A DNA stretch of 64,000 nucleotides from Myxococcales bacterium (GTDB taxonomy: Bacteria > Myxococcota_A > Polyangia > Nannocystales > Nannocystaceae). Each line of letters starts with the position of its first letter. The stretch's first letter is position 1. Of the stretch, positions 1 through 7,240 are shown in pieces. The position numbers were made by a program, and so were the translations under genes. The stretch is taken from the NCBI GenBank assembly GCA_020633295.1, contig JACKDW010000015.1, positions 62,001 to 126,000 of the forward strand. The letters run 5' to 3'. The notes below the pieces were generated by a model, which was not told the DNA's origin, ran no database searches, and was given only the letters and a program-made list of their open reading frames with translations.

Positions 1-1114
1 CGTTGGTCGGCGCGCGCACCCGCAAGGTCAGCATGATCGGATCGTTGGAGCTGAGCTCGCCGGCCTCCTGACAGCCGGGCGGGTTCGGCAGCTTCCCGCC
101 GTTTGCGGTCGCCCAGTCCGCGGGCGGATCGCTCGCGGTGCCCAGGTCCATCCCGATCTGGAAGCCCGCGTAGTTCGGGTTGCTGTCGCCCGTCGCGGCC
201 GCGTGCCCGCTCGAGAGGATCGCCATCGCGTCGCCGCGCTCGGGCCCGATGCTGTCGCCGAAGCCGCCTCGGATCGCGCGCTGCACCGCGAGCGGATTAC
301 CTGAACCATCGGCCAGGCTGAAGTCGGCGTCGATCACCCCCCAGATGCGCTTGGTCGGATCCGCGACGTTCTCCTGCGTGAACTGACACAGCTCCATGGC
401 CCGCGCGTAGTCCCGCGGATCTCCGGAGTTCGACGGGAGCGCGTCGTCGCACTCGAGCGCCGGCTCGTCCTTGTCGCCGTCGCAGTCATCATCGACGTCG
501 TTGCCCTCGACCTCGTAGGCGCCGGGGTTGACGAGTTCGGGCGTCGTGCACACGGCGCCCGCGGCGTCGCAGCAGTCCCCGCCGCACGCGGTCCAGCCGT
601 CGCCGTCGGCGTCGATGTCCTCGTCGGTCTCGCCGTTGCAGTTGTCGTCCTCGCCGTTGGCGCAGTCCTCGTTGCCCGGCAGGACCTCGCCGATGCACGG
701 GCCCCAGGTGCCCGTGTCATCACAGGTGTGGACCCCGGACGCGCACGGGCCGACGCCGACGGTGCCCTCGGGTCCCGAGTAGCAGGCCTCCTGCGCGCCC
801 GGCTCGCAGTCGCCGATCGGGCCGCCGGTCTCGCTCGTCTCGGAGTCGCTGCTCGCGTCGCCCGTCTCGCCCGTCGACATCATCGCGGTCGTCGTGCCGT
901 CGCTGGTCCCGGCCGACGAGCCGCTCGACTCCGCCGAGTCGCTCGACGGCCCGCTGGCCGTCACCTCACCGGAGAGCCCGGACGAGTCGGTCGAGTTGTC
1001 GCCCGAGTCCCCGCAGCCCGCGATCGCGAGCAGGGAGACCACCCACAGCGCGCGCGTGGACCGACCCCAGGGCGCCGTCGCCACGATTCCTGTGTAGCTG
1101 CTCACATCCTTCAT
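1..1114 (-). CDS. Cys-rich surface lipoprotein, choice-of-anchor L-like (partial)
   Basis: The gene enters from the left edge, so its C-terminus is missing; about 371 residues are visible from ATG at 1114. Residues 1-34 form a signal peptide ending in the lipobox LAIAGC, so the protein should be lipid-anchored. A Ser/Thr/Asp-rich linker follows to about residue 95. Next come Cys- and Asp-rich motifs (GEDDNCNGETDED, DDDCDGDKDE) of the MopE/putative metal-binding type. The segment ARAMELCQFT and the following glycine-rich part resemble the choice-of-anchor L family of secreted myxobacterial proteins. The role is unknown; calcium-stabilised surface display is inferred. The start has only a weak ribosome-binding site, and a GTG four codons downstream is an alternative. 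Confidence 0.72.
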   Translation of the reverse strand, partial: MKDVSSYTGIVATAPWGRSTRALWVVSLLAIAGCGDSGDNSTDSSGLSGEVTASGPSSDSAESSGSSAGTSDGTTTAMMSTGETGDASSDSETSETGGPIGDCEPGAQEACYSGPEGTVGVGPCASGVHTCDDTGTWGPCIGEVLPGNEDCANGEDDNCNGETDEDIDADGDGWTACGGDCCDAAGAVCTTPELVNPGAYEVEGNDVDDDCDGDKDEPALECDDALPSNSGDPRDYARAMELCQFTQENVADPTKRIWGVIDADFSLADGSGNPLAVQRAIRGGFGDSIGPERGDAMAILSSGHAAATGDSNPNYAGFQIGMDLGTASDPPADWATANGGKLPNPPGCQEAGELSSNDPIMLTLRVRAPTN

Positions 1115-1472
1115 GATCACGTCCCGATACTCGTCCTGATGATGTTGCGAAGCAGTGGCCTCGATAGGGTGGCACAAACCGGCCGACTACAGGCCGCCAC
1201 GGGCCCGTACCATCAACAAAATTCGCCGAGGGCGCCACTGTCCACGAGGTGACAGGGTTGTAACGACACGCGCTCGAATGATCGTCGCGACGCCGACGCC
1301 GCGCGAGTCGAACGCAGCTCAGCGGCGATAATTCGCCCGTTCCTCGAGTTATCCACAGATGTATCCAGGACCCCCGTGGACGATGTAGGTGCAAGCGGCT
1401 GTGTGGGTGAGATCGCGGCGCGCCGCGCGAGCGACTCGATCCGCGGGTCGGCCTTCGGGGTACCCTGGGCCC
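1115..1472. other. Intergenic region between divergent lipoprotein genes
   Basis: This 358-bp gap separates two divergently transcribed lipoprotein genes. The only recognisable element is a TACCCT box at 1461-1466, six bases before the GTG chosen for the rightward gene, which fits the near-leaderless promoters elsewhere in the window. No convincing small gene or hairpin was seen. Confidence 0.45.
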
Positions 1473-4193
1473 GTGAATTCCCTACCCAGCCGTTCGCGTC
1501 CCCACGCCCTCGTGGCGGTCTCTCCCTCCCTCCTCGTCGCCGTGGGCCTCGGCGTCACGCTGCTCGCGGGCTGCGGTGACGACGAGACGATGTCGACGAG
1601 CGAGACCGACGCGGGCACCAGCGCGGGCCCGGGCGGCGAGACCACCATGGGCACGAGCGACGCGATGACGAGCGTCGGGATGACCGACTCGTCGACCGGC
1701 GACACGACCTCGTCCACGACGCCGACCACCACGAGCAACGAGACCACCGGGACGGACACCGACACGACGGACACCGACACCACCGGCGGCGACAACGAGC
1801 TCGAGATCGTCGACTGCGGCGAGAACCTCACGCCGCCGGACGAGGGCACCTGCGAGATGACGCTGCCCGGCACCGTGAACCGGCTGCTGCTGCGCGGCAC
1901 CGTGCTCGCGCCGACCAAGGTCTACAAGGGCGGCGGCGTGCTCATCAGCAACGGCGTCATCGAGTGCGTCGGCTGCGACTGCGGCATGCCGGCGGCCGAG
2001 CTCAACGCGGCCGAGGTCACCTGCGCCGACGGCGTGATCTCGCCGGGGCTGATCAACACGCACGACCACATCACCTTCGCCAACAACTACCCCATCGGCG
2101 ACGGCGTCGATCGCTACGAGCACCGCCACGACTGGCGCGAAGGCCAGAACGGGCACGCGCCGCTGCCCTACAGCGGCGGCGCCTCGACCGACGTGGTGCT
2201 CGGCGCCGAGCTGCGCTTCATCATGGGCGGCGCGACCTCGACCGCGAGCGCCGGCGGGCGCGGCGGCCTGCTGCGCAACCTCGACTCCAGCGGCGACCTC
2301 GAGGGCCTGCCGATCTCCGTCGTCGACAGCGACACCTTCCCGCTCGACGACGCGGACGGCTGGTGGCAGCTCGACGCCTGCGACTACGGCAACAACCCGA
2401 CGACGCAGGCCGACATCGACGGCCTCGACAGCTACCTGCCGCACATCGCCGAGGGCATCTCGCAGACCGCCCACAACGAGTTCATGTGCACCTCGACGAT
2501 GAACGGCGGCGGCCCGGGCGTCGCCAACGACATCGTCGAGCCGCAGACCGGCATCGTCCACGCGGTGCCGATGCTCGCGGCCGACGCCGACGAGATCGAG
2601 ATGAACATGGCGAAGGTCGTCTGGTCGCCGCGCTCGAACGTGGTGCTGTACGGCAACACCGCGCCGGTGACCCTGCTCGATCGGCTCGGCGTGACGCTCG
2701 CGCTCGGCACCGACTGGGTGCCCTCGGGCTCGATGAACCTGCTGCGCGAGCTCGCCTGCGTCGACCTGCTCAACGAGACATACTTCAACAGCTACTTCGA
2801 CGACTTCGACATCTGGCGCATGGTCACGACCAACGCGTCGCTCGTGGTCGGCGGGCACAACGCGATCGGCATGCTCAAGCCGGGCTACGTCGCCGACATC
2901 TCGGTGTTCCGCAACACCGCGGGCGAGGACCACCGCGCGGTGATCGGCGCGAACGTCGATGACGTCGTGCTCGTGCTGCGCGGCGGCGCGCCGCTGTACG
3001 GCGACGACGCGCTGCTCGACACGGCCGCGATCGGCGGTCAGGGCTGCGAGCCGCTCGACGTCTGCGGCACGCCGAAGCGCGCGTGCGTGAACCAGGACGT
3101 CGGCGCCGCCACGCTCGCGCAGGTCACGAGCGCGATCGAGCAGCACTACCCGCTGTTCTTCTGCGACGTCCCCGACGACGAGCCGAGCTGCGTGCCCTAC
3201 CGCCCCGACGACTACCCCGACGGCATCACCGACACCGACAAGGACGGCGACGGCGAGGACGACGCGAGCGACAACTGCCCGGACGTGTTCAACCCCGTGC
3301 GCTGGTTCGAAGACGCGCAGGCGGACCACGACGACGACGGCCTGGGCGACGCCTGCGACCCCTGCCCGCTCACGCCGGGTGACGGCTGCGCGCTGCACTC
3401 GTCGGACGACATCGACGACGACGGCGTCCCCGACGGCGCGGACAACTGCCCGCTGGTCATGAACGCCGACCAGGCCGACGTCGACGCCGACGGCCACGGC
3501 GACGCGTGTGATGACTGCGCCGAGCCGAACCCCGGCGCCAAGGCCTGCCCCACGACGATCGACGCGATCCGCGACCCCAACCACCCCGATCACCCCAGCG
3601 AGGGCTCCAACGTCTCGGTCGCCGGCGTGTACGTGACCGCCGTGCGCCCCGACATGGGCGGCAGCCGCGGCTTCTACATCCAGGACGACTCGCTCAACCC
3701 CTACACGGGCATCTTCGTGTTCACCGGCGGCGCCTCCCCCGGCGTCGAGGTCGGCAACCGCGTCAGCGTCAGCGGGGTGTACGAGGAGTACTTCGAGCTC
3801 AGCGAGATCTCGAGCCCGACCGTGCAGATCGAGGACCCCGGCACCGACCTGCCGTTCACGCCCATCGTCGTCGCGCCCGGCGACATCGCCACCGGCGGCA
3901 GCATGGGCGAGGCCTACGAGTCCATGCTCGTCAGCGTCGAGAGCGTCGCGATCACGGTCGTGAACCCCGACGCGCCCAACGACTACGACGAGTTCGAAGT
4001 CACCGACGGGCTGCGGATCGACGACACGGTCACCGACGCCCAGGTCGACATCGGCCTCGACAACAGCTGCCAGATGGGCGACTCGTTCAACGCGATCACC
4101 GGCGTGCACGGCTGGTCGTTCGCCAACCGCAAGCTCCAGCCGCGCGACGCCGCGGACGTCGACTGGCAGGACTGCGATCCCTTCACGCCCTGA
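1473..4193 (+). CDS. Amidohydrolase-family lipoprotein with type 3 repeats and C-terminal OB-like domain
   Basis: The protein has about 906 residues from GTG at 1473. This start is preferred because a TACCCT -10 box lies six bases upstream and because a lipoprotein signal follows directly (VTLLAGC). After a Thr/Ser/Asp linker, residues about 150-525 form a metal-dependent amidohydrolase domain with the metal-binding motif GLINTHDHITF near residue 195 and ALGTDW further on. Two Asp-rich thrombospondin type 3-like calcium repeats follow (DSDGD-type motifs such as DTDKDGDGEDDASDNCPD). The last 200 residues (SVAGVYVTAV, RGFYIQDD, VSVSGVYEEY) resemble the OB-fold seen in secreted nucleases and DUF5689 proteins. 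The substrate is unknown. It should act outside the cytoplasmic membrane. The fusion of an amidohydrolase to surface repeats is unusual. Confidence 0.82.
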   Translation: MNSLPSRSRPHALVAVSPSLLVAVGLGVTLLAGCGDDETMSTSETDAGTSAGPGGETTMGTSDAMTSVGMTDSSTGDTTSSTTPTTTSNETTGTDTDTTDTDTTGGDNELEIVDCGENLTPPDEGTCEMTLPGTVNRLLLRGTVLAPTKVYKGGGVLISNGVIECVGCDCGMPAAELNAAEVTCADGVISPGLINTHDHITFANNYPIGDGVDRYEHRHDWREGQNGHAPLPYSGGASTDVVLGAELRFIMGGATSTASAGGRGGLLRNLDSSGDLEGLPISVVDSDTFPLDDADGWWQLDACDYGNNPTTQADIDGLDSYLPHIAEGISQTAHNEFMCTSTMNGGGPGVANDIVEPQTGIVHAVPMLAADADEIEMNMAKVVWSPRSNVVLYGNTAPVTLLDRLGVTLALGTDWVPSGSMNLLRELACVDLLNETYFNSYFDDFDIWRMVTTNASLVVGGHNAIGMLKPGYVADISVFRNTAGEDHRAVIGANVDDVVLVLRGGAPLYGDDALLDTAAIGGQGCEPLDVCGTPKRACVNQDVGAATLAQVTSAIEQHYPLFFCDVPDDEPSCVPYRPDDYPDGITDTDKDGDGEDDASDNCPDVFNPVRWFEDAQADHDDDGLGDACDPCPLTPGDGCALHSSDDIDDDGVPDGADNCPLVMNADQADVDADGHGDACDDCAEPNPGAKACPTTIDAIRDPNHPDHPSEGSNVSVAGVYVTAVRPDMGGSRGFYIQDDSLNPYTGIFVFTGGASPGVEVGNRVSVSGVYEEYFELSEISSPTVQIEDPGTDLPFTPIVVAPGDIATGGSMGEAYESMLVSVESVAITVVNPDAPNDYDEFEVTDGLRIDDTVTDAQVDIGLDNSCQMGDSFNAITGVHGWSFANRKLQPRDAADVDWQDCDPFTP

Positions 4194-4294
4194 GCGCGCG
4201 GGACCGACGGGCCGCCGCGGGCGCGCGGCGGCGCGCCCGCGCGCGGCCAAGGACATGTCCTAAAAGACTTCTCTGGGCGCGCGCCCACGGGTGC

Positions 4295-4300
4295 TACACT
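4295..4300 (+). promoter_or_regulatory. -10 box TACACT
   Basis: TACACT precedes the 132-residue gene. The GTG start at 4323 has the ribosome-binding sequence AGGGGAGGT just upstream, so this is a leadered transcript. Confidence 0.45.
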
Positions 4301-4322
4301 GCTCGCCGCAGGGGAGGTCACC

Positions 4323-4721
4323 GTGGGTCAAGAGCGTTGCGACGGCGAGGGCGAGGGACGAAGCGAGGGCCGTGACGAGGGCCGTGACGAGGGCCGGGGC
4401 GACGCGGGGCCGCCCGAGTCGCGCTTCCTCGACCTCGAGATCAGCAAGGTCCTGTTCGGCGAGGCCGAGGGCATCACGCGCGCCGCGTTCCGCGAGCTGC
4501 TCAAGGACGCGGCCAAGGACCGCCTGCGCGAGCGCTTCGGCGAGCGCATCCGGACCATCGCGCACCTCGCGGTCGACGAGCTGATGGAAGATGTCCTCGC
4601 CAACCTCGCGATCGAGGCGAAGATCCGCGAGCGCGACGCGAAGCGCCGCGACCTCGAGGATCGCGTGCGGGCGATCCTCGGCGGCGGCGCGAGCGGCGAA
4701 GACTCACACGACGGCGACTGA
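4323..4721 (+). CDS. Hypothetical charged helical protein, 132 aa
   Basis: The product is not recognised. It begins with GTG preceded by a strong AGGGGAGGT ribosome-binding site and a TACACT -10 box. Residues 1-30 are low-complexity Gly/Glu/Asp/Arg, with a short 12-bp DNA repeat encoding DEGR twice. Residues 35-125 are rich in Arg, Glu, Leu and Ala and should form long helices or a coiled coil (for example LFGEAEGITRAAFRELLKD). There are no membrane segments and only one Cys. It converges on a radical SAM gene, but there is no direct evidence of a functional link. Confidence 0.55.
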   Translation: MGQERCDGEGEGRSEGRDEGRDEGRGDAGPPESRFLDLEISKVLFGEAEGITRAAFRELLKDAAKDRLRERFGERIRTIAHLAVDELMEDVLANLAIEAKIRERDAKRRDLEDRVRAILGGGASGEDSHDGD

Positions 4722-4829
4722 CCGCGCGCGCGCGCTCCTGGCCCGCTTCCGCGGCGACCTGGGCATGACCCGGTCGCCGATGGTTGACGACAACGCGCGC
4801 CAACTCATGCTAACGCTGAGGAGGCCACG

Positions 4830-5084
4830 ATGAAGCCAGAGCACGAACCGACCCGGGACGAGAAGCTCGTCGCCACCTATATCCGCGTCCTGGCGGCGAC
4901 CGCGAAGGCGAGCGGTCAGGCCGACCTCGCCTCCCTGCTCGGCGTCCACCTGCGCTCGCTCGAGCAGGGTGACCGCCCGACGCGGGAGATGGTCGCGGCC
5001 TGCGCTGACCTCGCCGAGGGCGAGTCGCGGCACATCGCGATTCACTTCATCCCGGACACCAGCTGCCCCCACGGGCCGAACTAG
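4830..5084 (+). CDS. Hypothetical protein, 84 aa, possible small helix-turn-helix protein
   Basis: The small gene has a good ribosome-binding site (GAGGAGG, about 5-8 bases before ATG). The middle of the protein (DLASLLGVHLRSLEQGDRP and the following helix) weakly resembles an XRE-type helix-turn-helix. The tail ends in DTSCPHGPN with a single Cys. It lies about 110 bp after the previous small gene and ends 46 bp before the convergent radical SAM gene. It could be a regulator or a peptide substrate of that enzyme; neither is demonstrated. Confidence 0.5.
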   Translation: MKPEHEPTRDEKLVATYIRVLAATAKASGQADLASLLGVHLRSLEQGDRPTREMVAACADLAEGESRHIAIHFIPDTSCPHGPN

Positions 5085-5130
5085 CGGCCGCGCGCTGGCT
5101 CCTAGCCTTCGGGACCGCTAATCCGACGGG

Positions 5131-7011
5131 CTACGACGCCTGCGCGGCCTCCGGCTCGACGGGCTCCATGAGCCCGTAGCCGCGCGCGCGGATGTAGTTG
5201 ATGTGCATGCCGCGGCACGACTCGTTGTACACGCAGGTCTTGCAGCGCAGCGACTTCGACCAGTAGCGGTCGAGGATGTAGCGCTTGGCGTAGCGGAAGA
5301 TCTCGAGCTGGCCCTCGTCCGTCAGCATGCTCGCGTCGAGGAAGCGCGGCCGCAGTCGCGCGGGGCGACCGATCACGCAGGCCGGCACGTCGTCGACCGG
5401 CGCGCGGGGTCCTGGGAGCTGTTCGAAGGCGGCGAAGAACTCGCGCAGCTCGATGTCCTGCTCGGCTGACTCGGTGAGGCGCTCGTGCGTCGGCTGCCGC
5501 AGGGCGAGGCGCGCCGGGACGCGCTCGAGCCCGCGCAGCCAGCCCTCGGTCGCGCGCGAGAGCAGCACGGTGACCTCGAAGTCGCCGGGCAACGCCAGCA
5601 TCGCCGCGGCGTCCTCGGCGGTGCGCACGACGACCCGCGCGAGCCGCTTGCCCAGCACGCGACCGTCGTCGAGCGCCTCGGCGAGGCCCGCGTAGTCCGC
5701 GAGCTCGAGCTCGACGCGCGTGACGCTTGGGAGCAGCGAGACCGCCGACGCGGCGCGCTCCAGGTTCGGCGCGACGATCCACAGCGTCTCGGCCCCGGCC
5801 GCGCGCACCAGCTCGGGCAGCGGCACGTACACGGGGCGCGTCGGGAAGCCGCCGAGGTTGCCCGTCGCGCCGGGCTGCGAGAGCACGGGCAGACGCAGGC
5901 GCGACTCGATGCCCGAGGCCGCCGCCTCCTGCTCGACCTGGCTCATGCTCTCGTTCGCGCGGGTCAGCGCGGTCATCCGCGAGCGCGAGCGCTTCTTGCT
6001 CGCCGGGTCGCCGCCGTAGATCTTCGGCATCGCGGCCTCGAACTCGGTGTCGTAGCGCACCACCTCGAAGCGCCGGGACGCGACCGTCTCGCGCACCTCC
6101 TCGAGCGTGTCGCACAGCGGCTCCATGTAGCAGAACTGACAGCGGTGCGGCGCGCGGCAGTCGAGCGGCACGCCCTCCTCGAGCAGGAACGCGTACTCCT
6201 CCTTGCGCCCGCGGACCTCGTCGTTGAGCTTGTACGGGTCCTGGATCATGTGCTCGTAGCCCTCGAGGTGCTGGGGCGGGAAGCGGTTGAGCCAGATGTG
6301 CATGTCGGGCTGCTTCGACCACGCGAACGCCTCGAGCAGGTAGGGGCGCATCTCCTCGAGGTTATAGAAGAGCGTCTCCTTGCCCTGCTTGTACGCGTTT
6401 CCGAACGGGATGACGTGCAGGAGGTCGTACTCGCGCACGCCCATCGCGGTGAACTTGCGCAGCATCTCCGGGAGGTGCTTGACGTTGCCCCGGTTGACGC
6501 AGATGTCGATGTTGATGATCGGGCGCCCGTCGTCGAGCGCCTGCTGCAGCCCGCGCAGCTCCTGCTCGAACGCGCCCTTCGAGCCGACGAGCGCGTCGTG
6601 GACCTTGGCGTTGGGCCCGTGGATGGAGAACGTGATCTCGTCGAGGCCCGCGTCGAGCGAGGCCCGGAGGAAGCGCGGGTAGGAGAACATCCGCCCGTTC
6701 GTGACGGTCTGGATCTTGGGGTAGCCGGCCATCCGCCCCAGGCGGACGAAGTCGACGAAGTTCGGGTGGATCGTCGGCTCGCCGCCGCTCAGGATCAGGC
6801 GCTCCGCGCCCTTGCGCCGCCCGTCGAGGATCTGCTTCTTGATCTCCTCGCGATCGCGGTTGGTCCCGTTGTGCGCGTGGGCGTCGAGGCAGAAGACGCA
6901 GTGATCGTTGCAGTCGTAGGTCAGGCGCACCCAGTTGCGCTTCTGGTGCGCGGCGTCCTCGTGCTCAACGATCTTCTCCTGCGCGTCTCCGGACGTCGAG
7001 GTCGGCTCCAT
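5131..7011 (-). CDS. Radical SAM protein with long C-terminal extension (626 aa)
   Basis: The N-terminal radical SAM domain carries the 4Fe-4S motif at C34, C38 and C41 (YDCNDHCVFC), the SAM-binding LSGGEPT motif, TNGRMF and FSIHGPNAKVH. Further Cys residues in CRAPHRCQFCYMEPLC suggest an auxiliary cluster. Residues about 345-560 are an Ala/Leu-rich region I do not recognise. The C-terminus returns to a Cys cluster (RCKTCVYNESCRG) like a SPASM/twitch end. Peptide modification is the likely role by analogy with SPASM-type enzymes. It shares its motif set with four other radical SAM proteins in the next 18 kb. A TACGAT box lies 8 bases before the ATG. No precursor is obvious beside it. Confidence 0.85.
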   Translation of the reverse strand: MEPTSTSGDAQEKIVEHEDAAHQKRNWVRLTYDCNDHCVFCLDAHAHNGTNRDREEIKKQILDGRRKGAERLILSGGEPTIHPNFVDFVRLGRMAGYPKIQTVTNGRMFSYPRFLRASLDAGLDEITFSIHGPNAKVHDALVGSKGAFEQELRGLQQALDDGRPIINIDICVNRGNVKHLPEMLRKFTAMGVREYDLLHVIPFGNAYKQGKETLFYNLEEMRPYLLEAFAWSKQPDMHIWLNRFPPQHLEGYEHMIQDPYKLNDEVRGRKEEYAFLLEEGVPLDCRAPHRCQFCYMEPLCDTLEEVRETVASRRFEVVRYDTEFEAAMPKIYGGDPASKKRSRSRMTALTRANESMSQVEQEAAASGIESRLRLPVLSQPGATGNLGGFPTRPVYVPLPELVRAAGAETLWIVAPNLERAASAVSLLPSVTRVELELADYAGLAEALDDGRVLGKRLARVVVRTAEDAAAMLALPGDFEVTVLLSRATEGWLRGLERVPARLALRQPTHERLTESAEQDIELREFFAAFEQLPGPRAPVDDVPACVIGRPARLRPRFLDASMLTDEGQLEIFRYAKRYILDRYWSKSLRCKTCVYNESCRGMHINYIRARGYGLMEPVEPEAAQAS

Positions 7012-7019
7012 CGCTCGCC

Positions 7020-7025
7020 ATCGTA
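7020..7025 (-). promoter_or_regulatory. -10 box TACGAT directly before the start codon
   Basis: The hexamer ends 8 bases before the ATG at 7011, which predicts a leaderless or near-leaderless transcript. Confidence 0.4.
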
Positions 7026-7240
7026 ATCAATATCGTGGCGAATTGTTACCTCGCGTGAGTTTCGCGGAGGCCTCGCGGCCGCGCGCGACCTGGCCGAGGG
7101 GACTTTTGCGACGACGCGGCGGTCGACGCGATCAGTCTTCAAGGTCAGGCGCGCGCTCGCGTCTCGCGGCCCGCGAGGCGCGGCCCCGCGAGCGCGGCGC
7201 GGCGCGCGACGGCGCGAGCGCGCCGTCGCTCACGCGCGCG

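Noticed and set aside
1482..4256. A 924-residue reading frame on the minus strand
   Set aside because: It is antisense to the amidohydrolase lipoprotein, with Val/Arg/Asp-rich shadow composition.
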